Notes under the pieces: model-generated
What the model saw: only the letters and a program-made list of their open reading frames with translations
The model's database searches: none
Told to the model about the DNA's origin: nothing
Program-made: the position numbers and the translations under genes
Assembly (NCBI GenBank): GCA_946800325.1
Contig: OX326957.1
Span: forward strand, 12,071,591-12,135,590
Length of the DNA stretch: 64,000 nt
Reading direction: 5' to 3'
Source: Luzula sylvatica
Lineage: Eukaryota > Streptophyta > Magnoliopsida > Poales > Juncaceae
In this document: positions 9,783-19,669 of the stretch, piece after piece
Layout of the letters: every line of letters begins with the position of its first letter
How positions within the stretch are numbered: position 1 is the stretch's first letter

Positions 9783-12700
9783 ATGGGCCTAACTTCCAGA
9801 ACAAAGTCATCAAAATGGTGTCTAGATAGTGGTTGTTCTAGACATATGACTTGGGATCGAGAGATGTTCAAATCTCTCGAACCGTTCAAGGGAGGAGACG
9901 TTACCTTCGGAGGAAATCAAAAAGGTAAAATTATCGGTATCGGTTCTATAGGTACCTCAAATTGGACTTTAGAGAATGTCTATCTTGTAACTGGACTTAA
10001 ACATAATTTAATTAGCATAAGCCAATTATGTGATGCCGGATATTGTGTGAAATTCGATCAACTCTCATGTTTGATCAATCGAATGAAAGACAATACCACA
10101 GTATGCAAAGGAACCCGACACGAAAATCTATACTACTTTGATTTCGAATCATTCGTGCCGGGAATCCATTGTCTCACTGTATCAGAATCAGTATCTCGAT
10201 TATGGCATAGACGGTTAGGTCACATTTGCATGAAAACTATACTTAGGTTGTCCAAAAAGCAACTAGTTAGAGGACTCCCCTCACATAAACTTGAACTAGA
10301 AGGATTATGCGATGCGTGTGAAAAAGGTAAGCACACTAGATCGTCCGGGTTCAAATCAAAGAACATGGTCACCACGAATCGACCTCTTCAACTCATCCAT
10401 CTTGATCTTTGCGGACCAATGAGCGTTACAAGCATAGGTAATAAAAGGTATATGTTCGTTATTGTGGATGATTATTCACGTTTCACCTGGATACATTATT
10501 TACTTCATAAAAGTGAAACGTGTGACAACTTCATCAAATTTTGTACTCTCGTTGAAAATGAAAAAGGCACCTCAATTGTCACTATTCGAAGCGACAATGG
10601 AGGTGAATTTCGAAATGCAAAATTTGATGAATTTTGTCATAAAAAGGGATATATACGCGAATTTTCAGCTCCTCGCACACCTCAACAAAATGGTGTGGTT
10701 GAACGTAAAAATCGAACGTTAATTGAACTTGCCCGTACCATGCTAAGTGAGCATCCTTCTCCAAAATACCTTTGGGCCGAAGCCACTAACACCGCATGTC
10801 ATGTGGTGAATAGGGTTAGCTTAAGGCCTATTTTGAAGAAGACGCCATATGAGCTATGGTATGGGGGAAATCCAAATGTCTCTTACATGAGAGTATTTGG
10901 ATGCAAATGCTATATCTTGGATGAATTGAGTAATCGAGACAAACTCGATCCAAAATCCATTGAAGGAATATTTGTCGGTTACTCAAGTACAAGTAAAGCA
11001 TACCGAGTTTACATACGATCAACACGAGTCGTATGTGAATCCATTCACGTACATTTTGATGAAACTAAAAAGGAAGCCGAGAAAGGTAGTTTAAATGTAG
11101 GTGAAGTCACGGAAACAATTGCTAAATCACCGAGAAAACAAGCCGAGCTGGAATATCAACACATCGACATAACTCTTGATGAACCTCAGAGAGAAAACAA
11201 TGATCCTCCAGAAGAGGAAGAACAGGAGGAAGAGGAAGAAGAGAGTGAAACTCCTTACCAAATCCCCGAGGTTCTCCGAGAAGTACCCCACCATCCTCTC
11301 ACAAACGTTGTTGGAGATCCCCGAGAAGGTGTACGAACTCGGTCTCGTGTCCACAACTACGTAGCTCATTGCGCATATCTTTCTCACACCGAGCCAAAAT
11401 CCTTCAAGGAAGCCAATCTAGACGAAGATTGGATTATCGCAATGCAAGAAGAATTGGAACAATTTGAAAGAAATCAAGTTTGGATGTTGGTTCCAAAACC
11501 CATGAATCGTGCGATCATTGGGACTCGATGGATCTTTCGAAATAAACTTGATGAACACGGAAACGTGGTACGAAACAAGGCGAGACTCGTCGCTCAAGGA
11601 TTTAAACAACGAGAAGGAATCGATTTCGAAGAAACCTTTGCTCCAGTGGCTCGTCTAGAAGCGATACGACTCCTCCTAGCTTACGCCACTATTGAGGGGT
11701 TTACACTATTTCAAATGGACGTCAAGAGTGCATTTCTCAATGGTGAAATCGAAGAAGAAGTCTACGTCGAGCAACCACCGGGATTTAAGAATCCTAAATT
11801 CCCCGATTACGTGTGCAAACTCTCAAAAGCCCTATACGGATTGAAACAAGCCCCACGAGCATGGTACGATCGACTATCCTCATTTCTCACCTCAAATGGT
11901 TTCGTAAGAGGTATAATCGACACGACCCTCTTCACACGTAAAAAGGGAGTATCCATTTTACTTGTTCAAATTTACGTAGATGATATTATTTTTGGATCAA
12001 GTGATGCGGCTCTTGCCGAAGAATTCTCTATTCTTATGCACAGTGAATTTGCCATGAGTATGATGGGAGAGTTAAAAGTCTTCTTGGGTCTTCAAGTCAC
12101 ACAATCAAGTGAAGGAATTTTCGTCAACCATTCAAAGTACACTCGCGAATTGTTAAAGAGATTCGAGTTGGACCAAACTAAAACGAGTGACACTCCAATG
12201 GCAAAGGAATCAAAATTGGATGCGGATGAAGAGGGCGAATCGTTCGACATTACGTCCTATAGAGGAATGATCGGGAGCCTTCTTTATCTAACGGCGAGTC
12301 GTCCCGACATCATGTTCGCCGTATGCTTGTGCGCTAGATTTCAAGCTAACCCCAAGGTATCACATTATACAGCCGTAAAACGCATATTTCGTTATTTAAA
12401 AGGTACAATTGAACTTGGGATATGGTACGGGCATAGTGGGATCCTAAACCTAGTAGGATACACTGATGCGGATTTTGCCGGATCCCGAGTTGATCGAAAA
12501 AGCACGAGCGGTACATGTCAATTTTTGGGAGGTTTACTTGTATCATGGTCAAGTCGTAAACAACACTCGGTAGCCTTATCGACGGCCGAAGCCGAGTATG
12601 TAGCCGCAGGAAGCTGCTGTGCTCAATTACTGTGGCTGAACCAAACCCTCGGAGACTACGGTTTGAACTTCCGTAAAATCCCCATATTGTGCGACAACAA

Positions 12701-12920
12701 TAGCGCAATATGCATCTCGAAAAACCCTGTCCACCATTCACGAACCAAGCATATCGACATACGTCACCACTTCATTCGGGATCACGTGGAAAAAGGCGAT
12801 GTTAAACTCGAATGGATAGAGACTCAAAATCAAATTGCCGACATCTTCACAAAACCGTTACCATTTGCTCCTTTCTCCGATCTACGACTAAAACTAGGTA
12901 TGTTATCTCTTAAGAATTAA
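9783..12920 (+). CDS. pol: Pol polyprotein: protease, integrase, reverse transcriptase, RNase H (1045 aa)
   Basis: It encodes all enzymes for copying and inserting the element, in Ty1/copia order. Protease: LDSGCSRHM near residues 14-22, active Asp 15. Integrase: HHCC finger (H142, H147, C176, C179), then the catalytic triad D208, D271, E307 (D-D-35-E) with RSDNGGEF and the [14 protein letters not shown] motif. An acidic Glu-rich linker lies around residues 480-495. Reverse transcriptase: [12 protein letters not shown] (Asp 646) and [10 protein letters not shown] (residues 731-740). RNase H: YTDADFAG (Asp 895) and later STAEAEY and CDNNSA motifs. No stop or missing catalytic residue was seen, so it may be functional. 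The ATG is the first codon after an in-frame TAG, and it is not in the gag frame. Confidence 0.95.
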   Translation: MGLTSRTKSSKWCLDSGCSRHMTWDREMFKSLEPFKGGDVTFGGNQKGKIIGIGSIGTSNWTLENVYLVTGLKHNLISISQLCDAGYCVKFDQLSCLINRMKDNTTVCKGTRHENLYYFDFESFVPGIHCLTVSESVSRLWHRRLGHICMKTILRLSKKQLVRGLPSHKLELEGLCDACEKGKHTRSSGFKSKNMVTTNRPLQLIHLDLCGPMSVTSIGNKRYMFVIVDDYSRFTWIHYLLHKSETCDNFIKFCTLVENEKGTSIVTIRSDNGGEFRNAKFDEFCHKKGYIREFSAPRTPQQNGVVERKNRTLIELARTMLSEHPSPKYLWAEATNTACHVVNRVSLRPILKKTPYELWYGGNPNVSYMRVFGCKCYILDELSNRDKLDPKSIEGIFVGYSSTSKAYRVYIRSTRVVCESIHVHFDETKKEAEKGSLNVGEVTETIAKSPRKQAELEYQHIDITLDEPQRENNDPPEEEEQEEEEEESETPYQIPEVLREVPHHPLTNVVGDPREGVRTRSRVHNYVAHCAYLSHTEPKSFKEANLDEDWIIAMQEELEQFERNQVWMLVPKPMNRAIIGTRWIFRNKLDEHGNVVRNKARLVAQGFKQREGIDFEETFAPVARLEAIRLLLAYATIEGFTLFQMDVKSAFLNGEIEEEVYVEQPPGFKNPKFPDYVCKLSKALYGLKQAPRAWYDRLSSFLTSNGFVRGIIDTTLFTRKKGVSILLVQIYVDDIIFGSSDAALAEEFSILMHSEFAMSMMGELKVFLGLQVTQSSEGIFVNHSKYTRELLKRFELDQTKTSDTPMAKESKLDADEEGESFDITSYRGMIGSLLYLTASRPDIMFAVCLCARFQANPKVSHYTAVKRIFRYLKGTIELGIWYGHSGILNLVGYTDADFAGSRVDRKSTSGTCQFLGGLLVSWSSRKQHSVALSTAEAEYVAAGSCCAQLLWLNQTLGDYGLNFRKIPILCDNNSAICISKNPVHHSRTKHIDIRHHFIRDHVEKGDVKLEWIETQNQIADIFTKPLPFAPFSDLRLKLGMLSLKN

Positions 12921-13500
12921 AATTCAGCATATTGGGTCGAGTCTCATGTAGTTGCATCATAACTGTATAATCATAAGTACAAATAGAGTTGTTGAACTAG
13001 GGTCAGTGTTTTGGGTCAATACATCCGGGTCTCAGCTCAGTATCAAGTCCGTTCGAACGAACAAAAGAGTGCGTTCGGAACGGACAAATGAAGTCAACAA
13101 ATACCATCCTTCCAGACTCAAGTTCGTTCAAACGAACAAACAGTGCGTTCTGAACGGACAGATGAAATGTATGATTATGACTGCTTTTCATATTATGGCA
13201 CCTTTCCCAACAGTTGCAAGAGCGTTCGAACGAACTCAAAGACCTCTCACCTGCAACTCAAACCCAAACAATGGCGCCTTTTACCCAGAAGCGTGTACGT
13301 TCGAACGCACATGAATGTCCGTTCGAACGGACTCGTCGTATTTACTCTCCATCTGCATGCAACCGACCCTCATCAATGGACGCTATGGTTCATCTTCTCG
13401 CACGAAGAGACTTAAAGGGACACGATTTACATTCTTGAAACCCTTACCCTTATCTTCTCTTTCCAAAACTCCTTCTCTTCTCTCTCAAAGGCTTGATTTC
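12921..13500 (+). repeat. Pol-ORF3 spacer with GTTCGAAC palindromes
   Basis: No gene is seen. The stretch has at least seven partly palindromic GTTCGAAC-type sites (about 13046-13335), the same motifs as in the LTR. It ends with a pyrimidine-rich run and CTCTCAAAG (AG at 13489-13490) before the ORF3 ATG, which could be a splice acceptor for a subgenomic mRNA. Confidence 0.55.
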
Positions 13501-14976
13501 ATGGATGCCAATCGAAGCCTCATATCAAAAGGGAAATCCAAAGAAAAGAAGAGAACAGGAGAAAGCTCGAAAGCTCAAGAAATACCATCGCCTCCATCGA
13601 TTGTTCGCATGAAGAGGGGCACGCCAGCCAACAGGCCTAATCACAGCGCACGAATGCAAGCAGATTACGATTTCACTAATCCGAATAACGATTATCTCTT
13701 TCGAAACCAGGAAGCCGGACTCCTCTTCAATAGCGTTGTGGTAAGGAGACCCCTCTCAAAATCTTACTATTACGAGTTTCCACGAAATTGTTCTATTCTT
13801 TCCGACAAGATCGAGGAAATCGAGCGAAAATGGGGATTTGCAAACCTTGCGCGTCTCAACGAGAGGTCGTATGAGATCATCACTCGGCTATTCTATGCAA
13901 ACGCCACTTTCGATCATGCCCAAGATAAGATAACCTCGTTTATTCTCGGTGAGGAAGTAGTAATCTCGGTGCAGAATTTGTGCGACTTGTTCGGGCTCAA
14001 AGATGATGGAGAGAAGGTGTACAACGACCGCTGGGGGAAAATTGAAACCGAAGGGTTCGAAACCATGAAGAAAGTGGTCACGAATAGATACGCATCACAA
14101 TCAGCAGTGTCACACTTGGACGCTCCTGAAAAATTTGTCTGGATAATTGGTAATAACATTCTCGCTCCTGTTGAAAAATTGAGAGTAAACCTCGAAGATC
14201 GAAATATCTTGCTTTTATATCGCATGTGGTACGAGGACCAACTACCCGTCCATGTGCCTCATCTCATATTAAGCCACATGGAAAGCGCCATGAACCTAAG
14301 GAATGCATCGTTGCCCTACGGAACGTTGATCGCTCGAATGTTGAACCTCCAAGGAGTCTCGATCCCGGTGGAAGATTGGGATTTCCGACCTGAACCACCG
14401 ATCAACCTCGCGTCCAAATTAAACCTTCTGCGTCAAAGGTTTCGGTATTCGGCACAAGCTCATGAATGGATTATCGATCACCCAGATGAAGAGGGAGCGT
14501 TCCACCTTCCACCAAATCCTACCCGTTGGTTGGAGAGTGACGCTCCATCTGACCAGGGCAGTGAAAACCAGTTTCGACCACGTGAGAGGAGTGAGAGTGT
14601 AAGAAGTTCGAACGTCCCGATGGAAAGGGATGAAAGGCGGTTCGCTCACATAACGTCGTTGTTAGAGGCAATGAATAAGCGTATGGAGCGACATGAACGA
14701 GGGATTCGAAATGAAATTCGAGAGGGCATGCAAGTTTCCGAGACAAGGATGCTCGAGAGAGTAGAACGTCAATTTTCCGACCTTTACGGTCATCTTGAAA
14801 ACCGTTTCGGGTCCTACCCTGAACCTCGAGAACAAGACAATCCTCCTCCTCCATCTCATCCCACCGCGAATCCGTCGGAGTCCCATTCGGGAACTTTCAA
14901 CGTTGACGACTTCTTTGCGTCCGGTCCAAGCTATCATCCCGACCCGAACCCTTACCCCGGTCCCAACGAGATGTAA
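13501..14976 (+). CDS. ORF3 after pol, putative plant transposon protein domain (491 aa)
   Basis: It occupies the position where some Sireviruses carry an envelope-like gene, but no signal peptide or membrane segment was seen. Residues of about 50-330 resemble the domain annotated as 'putative plant transposon protein' (Transposase_32 type) found in many plant retroelements, with blocks such as WGFANLARLN, ITRLFYANA, LLYRMWYEDQLPVHVP and NASLPYGTLIARM. A C-terminal heptad-like stretch (about residues 385-450) is followed by a Pro-rich tail. The function is unknown. I start at 13501 because the related ORF at 22960 also begins MDA with a Ser/Lys-rich N-terminus; the frame stays open upstream to about 13315 but is unconserved. 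The frame is intact. Confidence 0.75.
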   Translation: MDANRSLISKGKSKEKKRTGESSKAQEIPSPPSIVRMKRGTPANRPNHSARMQADYDFTNPNNDYLFRNQEAGLLFNSVVVRRPLSKSYYYEFPRNCSILSDKIEEIERKWGFANLARLNERSYEIITRLFYANATFDHAQDKITSFILGEEVVISVQNLCDLFGLKDDGEKVYNDRWGKIETEGFETMKKVVTNRYASQSAVSHLDAPEKFVWIIGNNILAPVEKLRVNLEDRNILLLYRMWYEDQLPVHVPHLILSHMESAMNLRNASLPYGTLIARMLNLQGVSIPVEDWDFRPEPPINLASKLNLLRQRFRYSAQAHEWIIDHPDEEGAFHLPPNPTRWLESDAPSDQGSENQFRPRERSESVRSSNVPMERDERRFAHITSLLEAMNKRMERHERGIRNEIREGMQVSETRMLERVERQFSDLYGHLENRFGSYPEPREQDNPPPPSHPTANPSESHSGTFNVDDFFASGPSYHPDPNPYPGPNEM

Positions 14977-15527
14977 TCACCGGCGGTGTTATAAGTTTGT
15001 TGTGTTGTCATGTTTATTTTTATATGACGTGCATGTGTGTGATAAATTGCGTTTGTTGTGTTTATAGTTCTGAACAACTAATGTTATGCGTGTGTGTGCA
15101 TCGGCATGTGTCATGCCGTGTTATGAACAAACTGTTTTGTGGTCATATTTTCAGTTCCAACTGTTGCATCTATTTTTGATTTTTTATATAACCTATCAGT
15201 CCAGATGCAAGTGTGTTCGAACGCATTACTTTTTCCGTTCGGAACGCACGCACAAAAATTGTTTTATTTTCCTTAAATCTGCTAAAATTGAAAAGATTGT
15301 CATCATTCAAAACAAAAGAATTTGATCATATTTACTAGCTCATACATTCATCAATTCATTCTTTGAGGGGGAGCTCGCATTTAGGGGGAGCCTTCCGTTG
15401 ATGAAGTCTCCTTGGCCCTTTTGATCTCTTTCAAAATGGGGGAGAAACGATCGTACGGAAAGTTCTCAACTAAATGGTGAAACTCTCCAAACCGACAGTG
15501 TTTTGAAATTAATCAAAAGGGGGAGTT
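14977..15527 (+). promoter_or_regulatory. 3' non-coding region with multiple polypurine tracts
   Basis: Two more palindrome sites lie at about 15212 and 15234. Four purine tracts follow: GAGGGGGAG (about 15365), TTTAGGGGGAG (about 15380), ATGGGGGAGAAA (about 15436) and TCAAAAGGGGGAG ending 2 nt before the 3' LTR. The last is the plus-strand primer. Multiple tracts are a known Sirevirus trait. No gene was recognised. Confidence 0.75.
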
Positions 15528-16933
15528 TGTTGGTTCAAATTTCCTGATAGTTTGATTATTTCAAAACACTGTCATTACTAATGTATACATCCAGAACAAT
15601 GCAGGATAACATAGGTACGATACAAAGATGAAGGAGGACTTGTGAACGAGGACTTCATTGGATTACATCAATAATCAGGACATGAAGCCTCAAGATAAAC
15701 AAGAAAAGAAGAACACAAGGAAGGCCATTGGAATACATCAAGAATCAAGATGTTGAAGCCTTCCGTGAGTGGGATACGCCACAAATAAACCATAGGTACA
15801 AACCTAGTAGAACTCAAGTAAAATCATGTTCAAAATAACAAAGAGTTCAGTCAAGCAGGAAGTGCGTTCTGAACGAACTCAAAGTCCGTTCAGAACGAAC
15901 TTGCTAAATATCAAAACTTTAAAACTTGATTAGAACCAAACGTGTCACAGGGATGTGTGCGTTCGAACAAACAATCATGTCCGTTCGAACGGATAATTAG
16001 AATCCGTTCACCCACCTTCTGAGTGCGTTGAACGGACAATCCTTCCTGTGAACGGAAAATGTCACAGGGATGTGTGCGTTCGAACGAACACACATGTGCG
16101 TTCGAACGGACAACCTGGAATCCGTTCACCCACTTTTCAGTGCGTTGAACGGACTCTTGTTCCTGTGAACGCAAAATGCTATGTATAATTGAGTCCGTTA
16201 CGAACGGACATTGTCCGTTCGAACGGACCCAAGATGTACTTGCACGTTATTTTGAAACGGCTAGTGCAAACTTCAAGTGCGTTCTGAACGGACTGTATGC
16301 GTTCGAACGCACTACGAGTTTTCTGAAGGATTTCTATAGAGAGTATAAATAGAATCCTTCATGGGTCTCTCTCTCCCACTTCCTCAATTTCAAACTTTTA
16401 AACCTAAAAAGAGAGAAACCCTAAGCTGTGATTATCTATATCCATTGATAGCTTGAGAAACCTCTTTAGATCGTTGATCTACTTTCGATATTCTCCACTA
16501 ATCGTATCCCACTCACGTGACCGATCACGTTGTAGCTCGATTAGTGAAAAAGTGTAATAGGCTAGTGCAACAAATTGTAAAGAGCCTAAGCTATAGATCG
16601 ATAGAAGCGTGTAAATTGATCTAGGCAAATCCTTGTAATCGAGTTGAGTTGGAATTCAATCGAAAGCCAAAAAGAGGCACAAGGCATTCCCGGAGACGTA
16701 GGTACTCGCAAATAATTGAGTCGGTCAATTAAGCGAGTAAAGGGTGAGTTAAAGCTACAAAGCAACCACCTACCGAACTTCGTAAACAAACATCTTGTGT
16801 CAAAGTGTTTGTACGGTATCATCTTTATCATCTAAATTATTATTTATTCCGCACCGTAAATTAGGTTTAAATCTAAACTAAGTATAAGTTAGATTGCCAA
16901 ATTTACCCCCCTCTAGGTTAGAATTAACCAACA
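15528..16933 (+). repeat. Sirevirus 1 3' LTR
   Basis: It has the same length as the 5' LTR (1,406 bp) with about seven single-base differences by eye. TATA is at 16344-16350. It is followed by the target duplication GAACA and then the interrupted copia pol. Confidence 0.93.
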
Positions 16934-18006
16934 GAACACACAAAGGAATTATTTGTTGATCAAGTAGGCTATATCATAAGCCGATAAATACAGATTTACC
17001 TTGGCTAATGATGATAGATCGAAATCATATGATGATTCGATATCGTACAGGGATGCTATGAAAGGTTGATTCCACATGACATGATGTCATGAATTCTGAG
17101 ATTCGATCCATGTAAAATTATCAAGTTTAGAACTTGATTTCATTACTTTCCGGGTTAGACCCGTGAAAAGACAATGGGTTTTCAAGATGAGAACCGACAC
17201 GGATAGGAATACGCATATATGCAAAGCGAGGCTCGTAGCGAAGAGTTTCAAGAATTTCATAGTCAGACTATGAAGAAACATTTTCGCATGTTGCCATGCT
17301 TTCACATTCTCGAAATTCTGCTTGACATGGTCGCGTATTATGACTATGTGATGTGGCAAAATGGATGTCAAAACCGAATTTCTTGACAGAAATTTTATGA
17401 AAGGATGTGTACTTGACACAACCTTATGGTTTTGTCGATTCATAAGAATCGGGGATAAGATATGCACGCTTTAACGATCCATATGATGGATTAGAGAAAG
17501 CTTCTCGGAATTGGAATATTCGTTTTGATGAAGTTATAAACTGCTATAACATTGTCGGAATGAATGGAAACTTTGTGTACACATGAAGGTTAGTGGGAGC
17601 CGCGTTATATTTCTTGTAACGACACAAAATTTAGGTGAGACCGCTTATGAATTAAGCGTGAAGATCTATAGGATAGATCTAAGAAGTTTCTCGTTTTATA
17701 TTATAGCACGTATATCGACATATTGTTGAAAAATGTTTTCAACATATAACTCCTTGGCGGAGTTAAATAGAGATGTCGAATGGCAAAAATTTTCTACGGC
17801 TCGATGTGAGACATCAAGCAGGGCGAAAATAAAAATATGATGCTTTACATTCGATGTGAGGATCTATTATATCTGTCATGATATGTATGTGGCTATATGT
17901 CATATAGATGAAGCATCTAATTCACCGTCAATAAAATCCAAGGAATCACACGAGTTTGAATGTAATGCGATTACATGAGACTAACTCTTGTGAATGTATA
18001 ATGGTT

Positions 18007-18010
<4 letters not shown>
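16934..18010 (+). pseudogene. Decayed copia pol: reverse transcriptase part
   Basis: This continues the host copia element after Sirevirus 1. Conceptual reading with frame changes shows an EETFSHVAML-like block near 17265-17300, an AYYDY..WQ-like block near 17335-17360, a YGL/RNWNIRFDEVI-like block near 17490-17530 and a KVSGS-like block near 17590. Stops are numerous. It leads into an AT microsatellite, where Sirevirus 2 is inserted. Confidence 0.7.

Positions 18011-18080
<70 letters not shown>
18011..18080. repeat. (AT)n microsatellite, left part
   Basis: About 35 AT repeats. The matching right part is 29766-29869, on the other side of Sirevirus 2. The element therefore landed in one microsatellite, and its target duplication cannot be told from the repeat. 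Confidence 0.95.
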
Positions 18081-18085
<5 letters not shown>

Positions 18086-19602
18086 GTTCAAATTTCCTGA
18101 TAGTTTGATTATTTCAAAACACTGTCATTACTAATGTATACATCCAGAAAAGTGCAGGACAACATAGGTACGATACGAAGATGAAGGAGGACTTGTGAAG
18201 GAGGACTTCATTGGATTACATCAAGAATCAGGACATGAAGTCTCAACATAAACAAGAAAAGAAGAACACAAGGAAGGCCATTGGAATACATCAAGACTCA
18301 AGATGTTGAAGCCTTCCGTGAGTGGGATACGCCACAAATAAACCATAGGTACAAACCTAGTAGAACTCAAGTAAAATCATGTTCAAAATAACGAAGAGTT
18401 CAGTCAAGCAGGAAGTGCGTTCTGAACGAACTCAAAGTCCGATCAGAACGGACTTGCTAAATATCAAAACTTTAAAGCTTGATTAGAACCAAACGTGTCA
18501 CAGGAATGTGTGCGTTCGAACGAACAATCATATTCGTTCTAACGGATAATTAGAATCCGTTCACCCACCTTCGGAGTGCGTTGAACGGACAATCCTTCCT
18601 GTGAACGGAAAATGTCACAGGAATGTGTGCGTTCGAACGAACAATCATGTTCGTTCTAACGGATAATTAGAATCCGTTCACCCACCTTCTGAGTGCGTTG
18701 AACGGACAATCCTTCCTGTGAACGGAAAATGTCACAGGGATGTGTGCGTTCGAATGAACACACATGTGCGTTCGAACGGACAACCTGGAATCCGTTCACC
18801 CACTTTTCAGTGCGTTGAACGGACTCTTGTTCCTGTGAACGCAAAATGCTATGTATAATTGAGTCCGTTACGAACGGACATTGTCCGTTCGAACGGACCC
18901 AAGATGTACTTGCACGTTATTTTGAAACGGCTAGTGCAAACTTCAAGTGCGTTCTGAACGGACTGTATGCGTTCGAACGCACTACAAGTTTTCTGAAGGA
19001 TTTCTATAGAGAGTATAAATAGAATCCTTCATGGGTCTCTCTCTCCCACTTCCTCATTTTCAAACATTCAAACCTAAAAAGAGAGAAACCCTAAGCTGTG
19101 ATTATCTATATCCATTGATAGCTTGAGAAACCTCTTTAGATCGTTGATCTACTTTCGATATTCTCCACTAATCGTATCCCACTCACGTGACCGATCACGT
19201 TGTAGCTCGATTAGTGAAAAAGTGTAATAGGCTAGTGCAACAAAGTGTAAAGAGCCTAAGCTATAGATCGATAGAAGCGTGTAAATCGATCTAGGCAAAT
19301 CCTTGTAATCGAGTTGAGTTGGAATTCAATCGAAAGCCAAAAAGAGGCACAAGGCATTCCCGGAGACGTAGGTACTCGCAAATAATTGAATCGGTCAATT
19401 AAGCGAGTAAAGGGTGAGTTAAAGCTACAAAGCAACCACCTACCGAACTTCGTAAACAAACATCTTGTGTCAAAGTGTTTGTACGGTATCATCTTTATCA
19501 TCTAAATTATTATTTATTCCGCTCCGTAAATTAGGTTAAATCTAAACCAAGTGTAAGTTAGATTGCCAAATTTACCCCCCTCTAGGTTAGAATTAACCAA
19601 CA
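18081..19602 (+). repeat. Sirevirus 2 5' LTR (1,522 bp)
   Basis: Same family as the Sirevirus 1 LTR, but about 116 bp longer because the palindrome module is present three times (about 18490-18610, 18610-18730, 18730-18850) instead of twice. TATAAAT is at 19014-19020. Confidence 0.92.
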
Positions 19603-19604
19603 AT

Positions 19605-19616
19605 TGGTATCAGAGC
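19605..19616 (+). other. Primer-binding site of Sirevirus 2
   Basis: TGGTATCAGAGC lies 2 nt after the LTR end, as in Sirevirus 1. Confidence 0.92.
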
Positions 19617-19669
19617 AAGGTACTAACCATCTCTTTGAATATTAGGGATAACTTGTATTTAACGATCAA

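Larger units (their letters stand above)
6968..16933 (+). mobile_element. Sirevirus 1: Ty1/copia element with intact pol and ORF3, deleted gag
   Basis: The element is 9,966 bp with two 1,406-bp LTRs, flanked by the direct repeat GAACA (6963-6967 and 16934-16938). Order: LTR, primer site, truncated gag, spacer, pol, palindrome-rich spacer, ORF3, multiple polypurine tracts, LTR. By eye the LTRs differ at about seven positions (about 0.5%), so insertion is recent. Multiple polypurine tracts, LTR palindromes, a long Gag and a gene after pol are known features of the Sirevirus lineage. The deleted gag suggests it needs particle protein from another copy. Confidence 0.92.

Noticed and set aside
11127..11387. 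Antisense ORFs within pol (also 12346-12741)
   Set aside because: Shadows of the pol coding sequence in other frames; no independent support.
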